Positions 21,646 to 31,218 are shown, counted from the first letter of the stretch. The stretch is 64,000 nt of DNA from CAYUIG01 sp964444685 (GCA_964444685.1 CAYUIG010000019.1:1-64000), one strand, 5' to 3'. Numbers and translations are program-made. Notes: a model not told the origin generated them from the sequence alone.

Positions 21646-24600
21646 ATGAGACTCGGAAGCTGGATCCTCGCGCTGGTCGTCGCCGTTCCTGCATCCGCCC
21701 AGGACAACCCGTACCGCGTCGCCTCGGAGTCCTGGGGCCAGCTTCCGGACGGCAGGGACTGGGGTGCGACGAGTGCGATCCATCCGTCGCCGGACGGCCG
21801 CACGATCTGGGTCGCCGAGCGCTGCGGCGCGAACAGCTGCGCGGGCAAGCCGGATCTTCCGGTCATCTTCCAGTTCGACCTCGACGGCCGCCGCCTGAAG
21901 GCGTTCGGAGCGGGACTGTTCGTTTGGCCGCACGGCATGCACGTGGATCACGAAGGCAACGTGTGGGTCACGGATGCGGTCGGCTTCCTTCCCGAAGACC
22001 AGCGGCCCGCGGGCATGGGCCACGTGATCTTCAAGTTCAGCCCGGACGGCGAGCTGCTCATGACGCTCGGCACGAAGGGAGTCGCAGGTCAGGGGAAGGA
22101 CACGTTCAATCAACCGTCGGCGGTGCTCGTCGCACCGGACGGCTCGATCTTCGTGGCCGACGGTCACGGTGCCGGCGGCAACAACCGGATCGTGAAGTTC
22201 GCTGCGGACGGCACGTACCTGAAGGAGTGGGGCGAGACGGGTACGGCCAATGGGCAGTTCCGCGATCCGCACGACCTCGCCATGGACTCGCAGGGGCGTC
22301 TGTTCGTGGCGGACCGCGCGAACAACCGCATCCAGATTTTCGACCAGGAAGGCAACCACATCGCTTCCTGGAATCAGTTCGGCCGGCCGAGCGGGATCTA
22401 CATCGACCCGTACGATGTGCTGTACGCGACCGACTCGGAGTCGAACGCACGTCGCAATCCCGGCTGGAAGCGCGGCATCTACATCGGCAGCGCGCGCAGC
22501 GGTGAGGTCACCGGGTTCATCCCCGACCCGGAGCCCGACCCCGACAACTCGGCGACGAGCGGCGCGGAGGGTGTGGCCGCGGACGCGCTCGGGAACGTGT
22601 ACGGCGCGGAGGTGGGCCCCGAGACGCTGCGGAAGTACGAGCGCGTGCGGCAGGACCCGATGACGTTCTTCCTGACGAGCCGCGGCCCCGGCGACGGCGC
22701 GAACCTGGGCGGCCTGGCCGGCGCGGACGCGCACTGCAGGATGCTGGCATCGGAAGTCGGTGCGGGCGACCGGACGTGGCGCGCGTACCTGAGCACGACG
22801 GCGAGTGATGCGGGACCGGCCGTGAACGCGCGCGACCGCATCGGCCGCGGGCCGTGGCACAACGCGCGCGGCGCGCTGATCGCGCGCACGGTCGAAGAGC
22901 TGCACTCGGATGCCGCGAACCTGACCAAGCAGACGGTGCTGGACGAGCAGGGTCGCATCGTGAATGGGCGCGGCGACTCACCGAATCGTCACGACGTGCT
23001 GACCGGCTCGACGGTGGACGGCCGTGCCACCACCGAGACGTGCGAGAACTGGACGTCGAATGGCGCGGGCGCCGCGACGCTCGGCCATCATGATCGACAA
23101 GGCGGCGGCCAGAACCCGACCTCGTGGAACAGTGCACACGCATCGCGCGGCTGCAGCCAGGAGAATCTGCGTGGCACCGGCGGCGACGGGCTGTTCTACT
23201 GCTTCGCGGTCGCACCCGCCGGCACCGGTTCGAACGATGGCGATGATCCGAACCCCGTGGTACGCGGTAACCCGGTCGGCGAGTGGCGCTACTGGGGCGG
23301 CGACGTCTATCAGACCCGCTATTCCCCACTCGATCAGGTCGACGCCTCGAACTTCGCCAACCTCGAGGTCGCGTGGGTGTGGCGCGGCGACAACTTCGGA
23401 CCGCAGGCGGACAACATCCTGCGCGCCACACCGATCTACGCCAACGGCAGGCTGTTCAGTGTGGCGGGAGAGCGGCGCACGGTCGTCGCGATCGATCCCG
23501 TCACCGGTGAGACGCTGTGGATGTTCCGCGAGCCGCCCACCAAGCGGTGGGAGGACTCGATGCGGAAGAACTACGGCAAGGGCGTCGCATACGCGGAGAT
23601 CGATGGCCGCGGCGTCGTATACGTGGTGACGCCCGCGTTCTTCCTCCACGCGCTCGACGCGGAGACCGGCCGCCCGCTCGAGAACTTCGGCAACCACGGT
23701 ACGGTCGATCTGCTCGCGGATTTCGGCTACCCTTACGACCCCGAGGACGGCATCCCTTCGGAGATCGGCTACATCACGAACTCCGCCGCGCCGATCATCG
23801 TGAACGGTGTGATCGTGGTCGGCAACGCGCACGAACAGGGCTACTACCAGACGCGCAAGGAGAACGTCCCCGGCCACATCCTGGCGTACGACGCCGCCAC
23901 CGGCCGACACCTGTGGAAGTTCAACGTCATCCCGCAGCCGGGAGAGTTCGGTCACGACACGTGGGAGAACGATGCGTGGAAGGTGACCGGCAACATCTCC
24001 GCGTGGGCGCCCATGTCCGCCGATCCGGAGCGCGGCATCGTCTACATCCCGACCGATCCACCGACGAACGACTATTTCGGCGGCTTCCGTCCGGGCGCGA
24101 ATCTCTTCGGTACGAGCATCCTCGCGCTCGACGTGGAGACCGGCCGTCGCGTGTGGCACTACCAGACCGTGCACCACGACATCTGGAACTACGACAACCC
24201 GCACGCGCCGCAGCTCCTCGACATCACGGTGAACGGCCGCCGCATTCCCGCGCTCGTGCAGACCACGAAGCAGAGCTTCGCGTACGTGTTCGATCGCGAG
24301 ACGGGCCAGCCGGTGTGGCCGATCGAGGAGCGGCCGGTGCCGCAGTCGGATGTGCCGGGCGAACACACGTCGCCGACGCAGCCGTTCCCGACGAAACCCG
24401 CGGCCTACGAGCAGCAGGGCATCACGGAGGACGACCTCATCGACTTCACGCCGGAGCTGCGCGCGCAGGCGATCGAGTACATGAAGCAGTTCCGCATGGG
24501 CCCGCTCTTCAATCCGGCCGCCCTGCCCGACCCCGACAAGGGCATCGTCGCGGCCGTGCACTGCCCCGGCGCGAACGGCGGCACGAACATCCCCGGCGGG

Positions 24601-25143
24601 TCGGCGGTGGATCCGGAGACGGGGATCCTGTACGTCGCATCGACACGCGCGTGCAGTGCGCCACGACTGCTCGTGGGCACGGAGCGGGATCCGAACGCGA
24701 ACATGGCCTACGTGACGAACGGCCCGGGCGGGATCGGCAGCCTCAACGGTCTGCCGCTGCTGAAGCCGCCGTACGGCCGCATCACGGCGATCGACCTGAA
24801 CACGGGCGAGCACCTGTGGTGGATCCCGAACGGCGACACGCCGGACAACGTGAAGAACCACCCGGCACTCCAGGGCATCGACATCCCGCGCACGGGCAAG
24901 GGCACGCACGCCACGGCGCTGGTTACGAAGACGCTGCTCGTTTACGGCGAGGGTCGGAACGGTTCACCGCTGTTCCACGCGGTGGACAAGCGGACGGGTG
25001 AGGAGCTCGCCACGGTCGAGCTGCCGGCACCGACGAACACCGCGCCGATGACGTTCATGCACGGGGGAAAGCAGTACTTCGTGATGGCGATCGGCAGCGG
25101 CCGGCATCCCGGCTCGCTCGTGGCGCTGCGGCTGCCGGACTGA
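21646..25143 (+). CDS. Secreted three-module protein: NHL propeller, lectin-like domain, PQQ-type propeller
   Basis: A 1165-residue exported protein. The signal peptide MRLGSWILALVVAVPASA is followed by an NHL-repeat beta-propeller (about residues 25-332; repeats such as GNVWVTDAVG, GSIFVADGHG, GRLFVADRANNRIQIFD). A lectin-like domain (about 339-521) opens with GGLAGADAHC and ends TGGDGLFYCFAV, with several paired cysteines. A PQQ-type quinoprotein propeller (about 545-1165) starts EWRYWGGDVYQTRYSPLDQ and carries tryptophan-docking repeats (GETLWMF, GRHLWKF, GRRVWHY, GEHLWWI). The last part resembles membrane glucose/gluconate-type quinoprotein dehydrogenases, so oxidation of a polyol, sugar or alcohol is possible; no cytochrome domain is present. 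GGAGG at 21634-21638 supports the ATG at 21646. Confidence 0.88.
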   Translation: MRLGSWILALVVAVPASAQDNPYRVASESWGQLPDGRDWGATSAIHPSPDGRTIWVAERCGANSCAGKPDLPVIFQFDLDGRRLKAFGAGLFVWPHGMHVDHEGNVWVTDAVGFLPEDQRPAGMGHVIFKFSPDGELLMTLGTKGVAGQGKDTFNQPSAVLVAPDGSIFVADGHGAGGNNRIVKFAADGTYLKEWGETGTANGQFRDPHDLAMDSQGRLFVADRANNRIQIFDQEGNHIASWNQFGRPSGIYIDPYDVLYATDSESNARRNPGWKRGIYIGSARSGEVTGFIPDPEPDPDNSATSGAEGVAADALGNVYGAEVGPETLRKYERVRQDPMTFFLTSRGPGDGANLGGLAGADAHCRMLASEVGAGDRTWRAYLSTTASDAGPAVNARDRIGRGPWHNARGALIARTVEELHSDAANLTKQTVLDEQGRIVNGRGDSPNRHDVLTGSTVDGRATTETCENWTSNGAGAATLGHHDRQGGGQNPTSWNSAHASRGCSQENLRGTGGDGLFYCFAVAPAGTGSNDGDDPNPVVRGNPVGEWRYWGGDVYQTRYSPLDQVDASNFANLEVAWVWRGDNFGPQADNILRATPIYANGRLFSVAGERRTVVAIDPVTGETLWMFREPPTKRWEDSMRKNYGKGVAYAEIDGRGVVYVVTPAFFLHALDAETGRPLENFGNHGTVDLLADFGYPYDPEDGIPSEIGYITNSAAPIIVNGVIVVGNAHEQGYYQTRKENVPGHILAYDAATGRHLWKFNVIPQPGEFGHDTWENDAWKVTGNISAWAPMSADPERGIVYIPTDPPTNDYFGGFRPGANLFGTSILALDVETGRRVWHYQTVHHDIWNYDNPHAPQLLDITVNGRRIPALVQTTKQSFAYVFDRETGQPVWPIEERPVPQSDVPGEHTSPTQPFPTKPAAYEQQGITEDDLIDFTPELRAQAIEYMKQFRMGPLFNPAALPDPDKGIVAAVHCPGANGGTNIPGGSAVDPETGILYVASTRACSAPRLLVGTERDPNANMAYVTNGPGGIGSLNGLPLLKPPYGRITAIDLNTGEHLWWIPNGDTPDNVKNHPALQGIDIPRTGKGTHATALVTKTLLVYGEGRNGSPLFHAVDKRTGEELATVELPAPTNTAPMTFMHGGKQYFVMAIGSGRHPGSLVALRLPD

Positions 25144-25144
25144 A

Positions 25145-25795
25145 CTACCAGTGCGCCAGCTCGACCGCGAAGATCACGGCGCCCAGCAGGAGCCGTAGAT
25201 CTTCGTGGCGTGCCGGCGCCTCGCGCTCGAAGCGCCACGCGCGCTCGGGGCCGTCGACGCGCTTCTTCACGGCTGCGGGCAGCCAGCGTCGCAGCGGATG
25301 ATCCGACGGCGGTGGTGCGGTCGGATCGGCGAACGGCAGTTTATCGCGGTGCAACGACCCGGCTGCGCGACCATCGATCAGCCACACCATGGCGGTAGGC
25401 CCCGTCGGCAAGCTGCCATCGTTACCGGTCACTGCCTCGAGCACACCGCTGGCCAGTGATTCCAGCGTCTGCTCGCGCATCGAACGCGCGTCGCGGAAGC
25501 GGCCCAGCGTGCGGCCGCCCGCGTCGCGACACCAGCCGTCGCGCCCCAGCACACCGAGCGTGCCGCCGCCATCATCGAACACGTCGACTTTGCCTGTGAT
25601 CGGAAAGGAGCGGCGGCGACTGAGCACGCCGATGCGCGCGTGCTCCGGATCGAGAATGGGGATCTCCCGCCGCCACGGGTATGCGCGCGCCTGGGCGAGG
25701 AGCGCGCCCGCATCATCGAACACCGCGTAGTCGCGGCATGCGCGGCCCTCATCGGCCGCACGCCGCACCGCGAGCCACCACGGAGGCGTCTGCAT
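25145..25795 (-). CDS. Hypothetical protein, possible LURP-one/Tubby-like fold
   Basis: A 216-residue protein without a firm family. The first 120 residues alternate short strands and turns (YAVFDDAGALLAQARAYPW, PITGKVDVFDDGGGTLGVLG, GRTLGRFRDAR), reminiscent of the LURP-one/scramblase-like beta-barrel, where residues describe a default-then-altered surface. The C-terminal 16 residues are hydrophobic (LRLLLGAVIFAVELAHW) and could be a membrane-seeking helix or fold core. It converges with the PQQ gene with one base between stops and shares a strand with the aldolase gene behind it. The fold suggestion is weak. Confidence 0.55.
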   Translation of the reverse strand: MQTPPWWLAVRRAADEGRACRDYAVFDDAGALLAQARAYPWRREIPILDPEHARIGVLSRRRSFPITGKVDVFDDGGGTLGVLGRDGWCRDAGGRTLGRFRDARSMREQTLESLASGVLEAVTGNDGSLPTGPTAMVWLIDGRAAGSLHRDKLPFADPTAPPPSDHPLRRWLPAAVKKRVDGPERAWRFEREAPARHEDLRLLLGAVIFAVELAHW

Positions 25796-25836
25796 CTCAG
25801 GATCGGACCGTACGCCGATCCATCATTGCGTCGCCT

Positions 25837-26784
25837 TCAGTTGCCTGGCTGGCGACCCGCTGCGCGCCGGCCGATCTCGAGTGCCTGGCCTGGTGCGGTC
25901 GAGATGCCCGCATCGTTCCAGTAGCCGATCGTGACGAAGTTGAAGCCTTCGGCCAGCCGCTGCTCGACGGAGCCCGCGCCGGTGGTAATGCCGCAGGGCA
26001 CGTCGTGCGCCTTGCACGCGGCCACCACGCGCGCGATGGCATTCACCACATCCGGGTGGTTGCCGTTCACGCCGTAGGATATGGCGAGGTCGGACGGGCC
26101 GACGAAGATGGCGCCGACGCCCGGCACCGAGATGATCTCCTCGATGTTCTCGACACCCTCGCGCGACTCGATCTGGAGCACGGCCATCAGCTCGCCGCGC
26201 GGGTCCAGCGGCCACGTGTCCGCGCGGTTCCGGTAATTGCTCACACCCCAGAACCAGGTCGCGATTCCGGGCGATGACCCGCGCTTGCCGCGCGGCTCCG
26301 GCTGCGCGTCGTCCCGCGCCTGCGGGTAGCGCATCGCGGCGACCGCATTCAGCGCCTGCTCGCGACTGCCGATGAACGGGAACACCACGCCGAACGCGCC
26401 CGCGTCGAGCACCTGCTTGACCAGGAACTCGAGGTTCTCCCGTCCGTTCATCGGGATGCGAACGAGCGGCGTCACATCCATCTGCGGACTGCCCTTCTCC
26501 ACCGCCCGCCGCACATCCAGCATACCGAGCAGGAACATGCGCAGTGTTTCGATGTCGAACGGGCTGTGCTCCATGTCGATGAAAATGAAGTCCAGCTCCG
26601 ACGTGGCCAGCGCCTGCGCGTTGGCGAGCGAGAGGTTGGACGTGAACAGCCCGAAGACCGGCAGATCCTTTTCGAGGGTTTCGATCGTCCGGTTGAGCCG
26701 CATCTCCTGGGCGGCCGCGCTGCCGGCGGCGAGCGATGCGAAGGGGATGAGACACGCGGTGAGGAGTACGCGCGGTCCGCGCAT
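25837..26784 (-). CDS. HpcH/HpaI-type class II aldolase with a signal peptide
   Basis: A 315-residue TIM-barrel protein of the HpcH/HpaI (4-hydroxy-2-oxo-heptanedioate aldolase) family. The active-site set is complete: Asp70, Glu72 and His73 in FIDMEHSPFD, Arg109 in LVRIP, metal ligands Glu206 (QIESREG) and Asp232 (VGPSDLA). It begins with a clear Sec signal peptide (MRGPRVLLTACLIPFASLAA, probable cut after SAAAQ), unusual for a normally cytoplasmic family. A 40-residue insert with charged repeats lies near residues 150-185. Substrate unknown; the family makes or cleaves 2-oxo-acid aldols. Encoded alone, divergent from the TPR gene. Confidence 0.88.
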   Translation of the reverse strand: MRGPRVLLTACLIPFASLAAGSAAAQEMRLNRTIETLEKDLPVFGLFTSNLSLANAQALATSELDFIFIDMEHSPFDIETLRMFLLGMLDVRRAVEKGSPQMDVTPLVRIPMNGRENLEFLVKQVLDAGAFGVVFPFIGSREQALNAVAAMRYPQARDDAQPEPRGKRGSSPGIATWFWGVSNYRNRADTWPLDPRGELMAVLQIESREGVENIEEIISVPGVGAIFVGPSDLAISYGVNGNHPDVVNAIARVVAACKAHDVPCGITTGAGSVEQRLAEGFNFVTIGYWNDAGISTAPGQALEIGRRAAGRQPGN

Positions 26785-26940
26785 GTTCGATCTCCTGTCG
26801 TACGGGGGGTCGCTTGGGGAGATCCTAGGCCGGGGGCGGCGTCCAGTCCAGAGGCAGCGTCACCGTTGACGTGGACGGGCCGGGGCTGGCTGCGTATCGT
26901 AGCACACGGCCTGGCCGATCCCGGTCCTCGCAGGGTGCCC

Positions 26941-29208
26941 ATGATCTCACCGATACAGCGGCTGGTCGAGGAAATCCATCGCCGGTCGATGTGGCAGGTG
27001 CTCGGCATCTATCTCGGCACCTCATGGGGTGCGCTCGAAGTAGCGAGCGAACTCATCGACCGGCTCATCCTCCCGGAATCCGTGTTCCGGATCGCCCTCG
27101 CGCTGCTCGTCATCGGGCTGCCGGTCATTCTGGCCACGGCGTACTTCGAAGGGGGTCACCGGCGACCGACGCGGGAGGCGGGCGCGCCGCCGCGCGGCGG
27201 GCTCCGGCGGCGGTTCACGTGGCGCAACGCGCTGTTTGGCGGAGTTGCCGCGTTTGCGCTGCTCGGCCTTGCCACAGCCGCGTTCCTGGCTTCGCGATCC
27301 CTGGGCGTCGGTTTCGCCGCGCCGCTCATCGCGCAGGGCGTACTCGAGGAGCGGGAACCGGTCGTGCTCGCGGAGTTCGAGAATCGAACCACGGATTCGC
27401 TGCTCGCACGCGCCGTGACCGAGGCGCTGCGCGTGGATCTTTCACAGTCTCCCGCACTGCGGCTGTTCGAGGCGGCCCAGCTCCGCAACACGCTCCGCCT
27501 GATGGAGCGCGACGTCAACACGATCGTGGACGCAGACCTTGCCCGGGAGATCGCACGGCGGAGCGGGACGAAGGCCTACCTCGTCGGCGCGGTGGATCAG
27601 CTCGGCGCGAGCTATGCCATCAGCGCACGGCTCGTGTCGGCGGAGAACGGTGCGGACCTGGTCGGCCTGCGGGAATCGGCCGATGGTGCGAATGACGTGA
27701 TCGACGCCGTGGACCGGCTCTCGAGGAAGCTGCGCGCACGCATGGGTGAATCGCTGCGCAGCGTCAATGCGGCGACGCCGCTGCCTGACGTCACCACCCG
27801 CTCGCTGCCCGCCCTCGAGAAGATGGCCGCCGGGTCCCTTGCGCTGCGTGCGGGTGACCGCGAGCGTGCGATCCGGTTGTTCGAGGAGGCCGTGCTCCTC
27901 GATACTACGTTTGCCTCCGCGTATCGCGCTCTGGCCATCGCCAATTCGAATCTCGGGAACACGGTCGAGTTCGAGAGGAACTCGGCGCTCGCTCGGCGCT
28001 TCGCCGCGCGTCTGCCGCTGAGGGAGCGCTATCTGGCTGAAGCCGCATACCATTCCGCGCGCGGACGGCGCGACTCCGTCGCCTATTATCACCAGCTCGT
28101 GCTCGACACCGATCCGCTCGACTACGTCGCTCTCAACAACCTCGCGGACAGCTACGAGTGGATGGGCCGCTTCGACGAGGCGATGTCGTTGTATCGGCGC
28201 GCCGCCGCCGTGCAACCCAACGCGGCTGCCGTGCGCATGAACCTGGCCTCGATCGGGCGGACGCTCGGGCTCCACGCGCTCGCCGACTCCGCAATCGATG
28301 CGCTGGAGGCGGCGGGCACGCCGCTGAATGCAGTATTGCCCAGCCGCGTAGCGAATGCCGTTTACGCCGACCGCAGCGATCGACTCGACTCGATTCTTGC
28401 CGTTCACAGAGGGTCAGAGACGGAGGAAACGCAGGCGCTGCTGGAGGGAACGCGCGGCATCCGCGCTGCCCTGCGCGGACAGGCCGGGCGCGCCATGGCA
28501 GCTCTCGATTCCGCTGTGGTGTCCGCGCAGAAGGAAAACCTCGCCGAAATCGTGCTCATCGTACGGCTGGCCCACATCGCCACGAGCATAGCGGTCAACG
28601 AGCCCGAAGCGGCCGTCGCAAGTCTGGAGGCATGGAACCTCGCCGGAACCGTCGGCGCATCTCCCGTCATGCACAGCCGGGCGCTCGGCATCCTCGCCGA
28701 AGCATACGCACGTGCGGGCCGCTACCATGATGCGGAGCGCGTGCTCGCGAACGCCGACTCCGTCGCGCGGGCTGCGGACTTTCACCAGCCGGGCGCAGTG
28801 GCGAACGCGCGCGCGGTGCTGGCGCTGAGCCACGGCGATGCGTTGCTCGCACTGACGGAAGTCGAACGCGCCATCGAGGCCGACTACGGACTCGTGCGGC
28901 ATAGCACGCTCCTCACCCGGGCGACGGCGCTCGAGGCACTGGAACGCTACGAGGACGCCGCACGGGATTTCGAGGCGTTGAGCGCCTCGCACCACCTGCT
29001 GTGGATGGACGTCTTGCACTATGCCGCTCTGCTGCCCTACGCACACGAACGGGCTGGCGTCGCCTGGCTCGCTGCGGGTGACACGGCGCGCGCACTGCAG
29101 CACCTCGGGAAGTTCACCGAAATGTGGTCTGGTGCGGACGCATCACTCCAGCCGCGTGTCGAAGCAGCACGTGCGAGGATCGAAGCCCTCCTGCGTGGCC
29201 GTGGCTGA
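26941..29208 (+). CDS. Membrane protein with TolB-like domain and TPR repeats
   Basis: A 755-residue protein of a type frequent in Gemmatimonadota and Acidobacteria. The N terminus has two to three membrane helices (about 17-36, 50-68 and 98-117). A TolB/FlgO-like alpha-beta domain follows (about 137-265; VLAEFENRTTDSLLARAVTEALRVDLSQS). The rest (about 275-750) is tetratricopeptide repeats, for example LEKMAAGSLALRAGDRERAIRLFEEAVLLD and NNLADSYEWMGRFDEAMSLYRRAAAVQPN-type units (WMGRFDEAMSLYRRAAAVQP). Related proteins often carry an N-terminal kinase or cyclase domain; none is present here. Likely a scaffold or sensor facing the periplasm. Confidence 0.8.
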   Translation: MISPIQRLVEEIHRRSMWQVLGIYLGTSWGALEVASELIDRLILPESVFRIALALLVIGLPVILATAYFEGGHRRPTREAGAPPRGGLRRRFTWRNALFGGVAAFALLGLATAAFLASRSLGVGFAAPLIAQGVLEEREPVVLAEFENRTTDSLLARAVTEALRVDLSQSPALRLFEAAQLRNTLRLMERDVNTIVDADLAREIARRSGTKAYLVGAVDQLGASYAISARLVSAENGADLVGLRESADGANDVIDAVDRLSRKLRARMGESLRSVNAATPLPDVTTRSLPALEKMAAGSLALRAGDRERAIRLFEEAVLLDTTFASAYRALAIANSNLGNTVEFERNSALARRFAARLPLRERYLAEAAYHSARGRRDSVAYYHQLVLDTDPLDYVALNNLADSYEWMGRFDEAMSLYRRAAAVQPNAAAVRMNLASIGRTLGLHALADSAIDALEAAGTPLNAVLPSRVANAVYADRSDRLDSILAVHRGSETEETQALLEGTRGIRAALRGQAGRAMAALDSAVVSAQKENLAEIVLIVRLAHIATSIAVNEPEAAVASLEAWNLAGTVGASPVMHSRALGILAEAYARAGRYHDAERVLANADSVARAADFHQPGAVANARAVLALSHGDALLALTEVERAIEADYGLVRHSTLLTRATALEALERYEDAARDFEALSASHHLLWMDVLHYAALLPYAHERAGVAWLAAGDTARALQHLGKFTEMWSGADASLQPRVEAARARIEALLRGRG

Positions 29209-29315
29209 GTCGTGTGTGTATCCCGCTGAAATGCTCTCGAGGCCTGCCCCGGTGGACGTGCGGCCGGCTCTACGGTATGATGCCACGCCGGTCGCCCCCG
29301 GACCGTGAGGTGAAC

Positions 29316-31040
29316 ATGCGACCCCGTTTCCTCCTCCTTCTCGCCATGACCGCACCCTTCTATGACGCGCCCGCGGTCGCGGGCCAATCCGACGGCAAGC
29401 CGATCGTCGGCCGGTCGGTCGTGGCGACAACGCGCGGCATCGTGGCCACCTCCCAGCCGCTCGCTTCAGCCGCGGGCGTGCAGATCCTCGACATGGGCGG
29501 CAACGCCGTGGATGCCGCGATCGCGGCGAACGCGGTCATGGGTGTCGTCGAGCCAACCGGCAACGGCATGGGCGGCGACCTCTTCGCGATCATCTACCTC
29601 GCGGAATCGAACGAGGTGATCGGGTTGAACGCGAGCGGCTGGGCACCCGCGGGACTCACACCCGAGTTCCTGAAGGCACAGGGGATCGATGAGATGCCGG
29701 CGCGCGGCGTGCACAGCGTGACGGTGCCGGGCGTCGTCGCAGGCTGGCATTCGATGCGCGCGCGTTACGGCCGGCTCACGTGGGACCGCATCCTCGCACC
29801 CGCGATTCATTACGCCGAGAACGGGTTCCCCGTCTCGCCCATCACGGCGGAGCTGTGGAGCCGGTCGGTGCGCATGCTCAGCGCGCACCCGAACTCCGAG
29901 GCGGCGTTCCTCATCGACGGCCGCTCACCGCGCGCCGGTGAGGTCTTCCGGCGCCCGGATCTCGCGGAGTCGTTCCGTCGCATCGTGACGGCGAAGGGTC
30001 GTGACGGCTTCTACCGCGGCGCTACCGCGCAGGCGATCGTGTCGATCCTGAAGGAGCAGGACGGCGCGATGACGGCGGCCGATCTCGCGGAGTATCAGCC
30101 GGAATGGGTCGAGCCGATCTCGACGCATTACCGCGGCTGGACCGTGTACGAGATCCCGCCCAACGGCCAGGGCATCGCCGCGCTGATGATGCTCGATCTG
30201 ATGGAGCGCTTCCCGATCGGCGAGTACGGCTTCCACAGCGTCGATGCACTGCACGTCATGATCGAGGCGAAGAAGCTCGCCTATGCGGACATGCTGCGCT
30301 ACGTCGGCGACATGCGCTTCTCGGAGGTGCCCGTCGAGGCGATGCTCGATGCCGCGCATGCCGCGGAGCGTGCGGAGCGCATCTCGATGCGCCGCGCCGC
30401 GTGCTCCGTCGACCCGTCGGAGTTCCCGGGCATCACGGACCGCGATGCCGGCGACACGATCTACCTGACCGTCATCGATGAGGCCGGCAACATCGTGTCG
30501 CTGATCCAGAGCAACTACTCGGGCTTCGGCTCGGGGATCGTGCCCGAGGGCAAGGGCTTCATGCTGCAGAACCGCGGCGCACTGTTCACGCTCGAGGAAG
30601 GGCATCCGAACGTGCTCGCGGGACGGAAGCGGCCGCTGCACACGATCATCCCCGCGTTCATGGAGCGCGACGGCGTGCGCATCGGCTTCGGCATCATGGG
30701 CGGCTGGAACCAGGCGCAGGCGCACGCGCAGTTCGTGTCGAACATCGTCGACCACGGTATGGACATCCAGCAGGCGCTCGAGGCCGGCCGCTTTACCAAG
30801 GGGACCTTCGATGGCTGCGACGTGGAGATCGAGTCGCTCGTCCCTGAAGCCATTCGCCGGGAGCTCGATAACCGCGGCCACGACCTGCGTGTCGTGGGCC
30901 CGCGCAGCTCCGTGTTCGGCTACGGGCAGGCGGTCATGAGTACGCCCGATGGCGTGCACTTCGGCGCGAGCGAGCCGAGGCACGATGGCATGGCCATCCC
31001 CCAGGGTCCGCCGACCGCTTCGTCCGAGGGCCAACGGTAA
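29316..31040 (+). CDS. Gamma-glutamyltransferase-family Ntn-hydrolase, secreted
   Basis: A 574-residue Ntn hydrolase with signal peptide MRPRFLLLLAMTAPFYDAPA. The large-subunit motifs GGNAVDAAIAANAVMGVVEP and TGNGMGGDLF match gamma-glutamyltransferase. The self-cleavage and nucleophile site is Thr381 in DAGDTIYLTVIDEAGN; classical GGT enzymes have TTH or TSH there, so this belongs to the divergent GGT-like group (including oxamate amidohydrolase and cephalosporin-acylase-like members). The small subunit has GSGIVPEGKGFMLQNRG. Probably periplasmic amide or gamma-glutamyl hydrolysis. The ATG at 29316 follows GAGGTGA. Confidence 0.88.
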   Translation: MRPRFLLLLAMTAPFYDAPAVAGQSDGKPIVGRSVVATTRGIVATSQPLASAAGVQILDMGGNAVDAAIAANAVMGVVEPTGNGMGGDLFAIIYLAESNEVIGLNASGWAPAGLTPEFLKAQGIDEMPARGVHSVTVPGVVAGWHSMRARYGRLTWDRILAPAIHYAENGFPVSPITAELWSRSVRMLSAHPNSEAAFLIDGRSPRAGEVFRRPDLAESFRRIVTAKGRDGFYRGATAQAIVSILKEQDGAMTAADLAEYQPEWVEPISTHYRGWTVYEIPPNGQGIAALMMLDLMERFPIGEYGFHSVDALHVMIEAKKLAYADMLRYVGDMRFSEVPVEAMLDAAHAAERAERISMRRAACSVDPSEFPGITDRDAGDTIYLTVIDEAGNIVSLIQSNYSGFGSGIVPEGKGFMLQNRGALFTLEEGHPNVLAGRKRPLHTIIPAFMERDGVRIGFGIMGGWNQAQAHAQFVSNIVDHGMDIQQALEAGRFTKGTFDGCDVEIESLVPEAIRRELDNRGHDLRVVGPRSSVFGYGQAVMSTPDGVHFGASEPRHDGMAIPQGPPTASSEGQR

Positions 31041-31054
31041 CCTCCACGTCTATT

Positions 31055-31218
31055 TTCACCGCGGAGGTCGCGGAGGGCGCGGAGACGACAACGGAGAAAC
31101 GCGAAAGAACAGAAGAATCAAACCCCTTGGGGGCGCAGGTGCGGATCACCGGGAACGTGAACCGAGACGATCCCACATACAATCCGTTCTCCGCGTACTC
31201 CGCGCGCTTTGCGGTGAA
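31055..31218. repeat. 164-bp element with TTCACCGC...CGCGGAG inverted ends
   Basis: Left end (31055-31087) reads TTCACCGC, then CGCGGAG units every nine bases; right end (31186-31218) is the reverse complement of the same pattern. Arms match in TTCACCGC and both CGCGGAG blocks. About 100 bases of unrelated sequence lie between. No coding frame is present. It sits between the GGT-like gene and tRNA-Leu and looks like a non-autonomous dispersed repeat or a transcript-end structure. Confidence 0.7.

Noticed and set aside
22978..24909. 643-codon minus-strand frame inside the PQQ fusion gene
   Set aside because: Mirror of the real gene in third-position frame; no start signal or family match.
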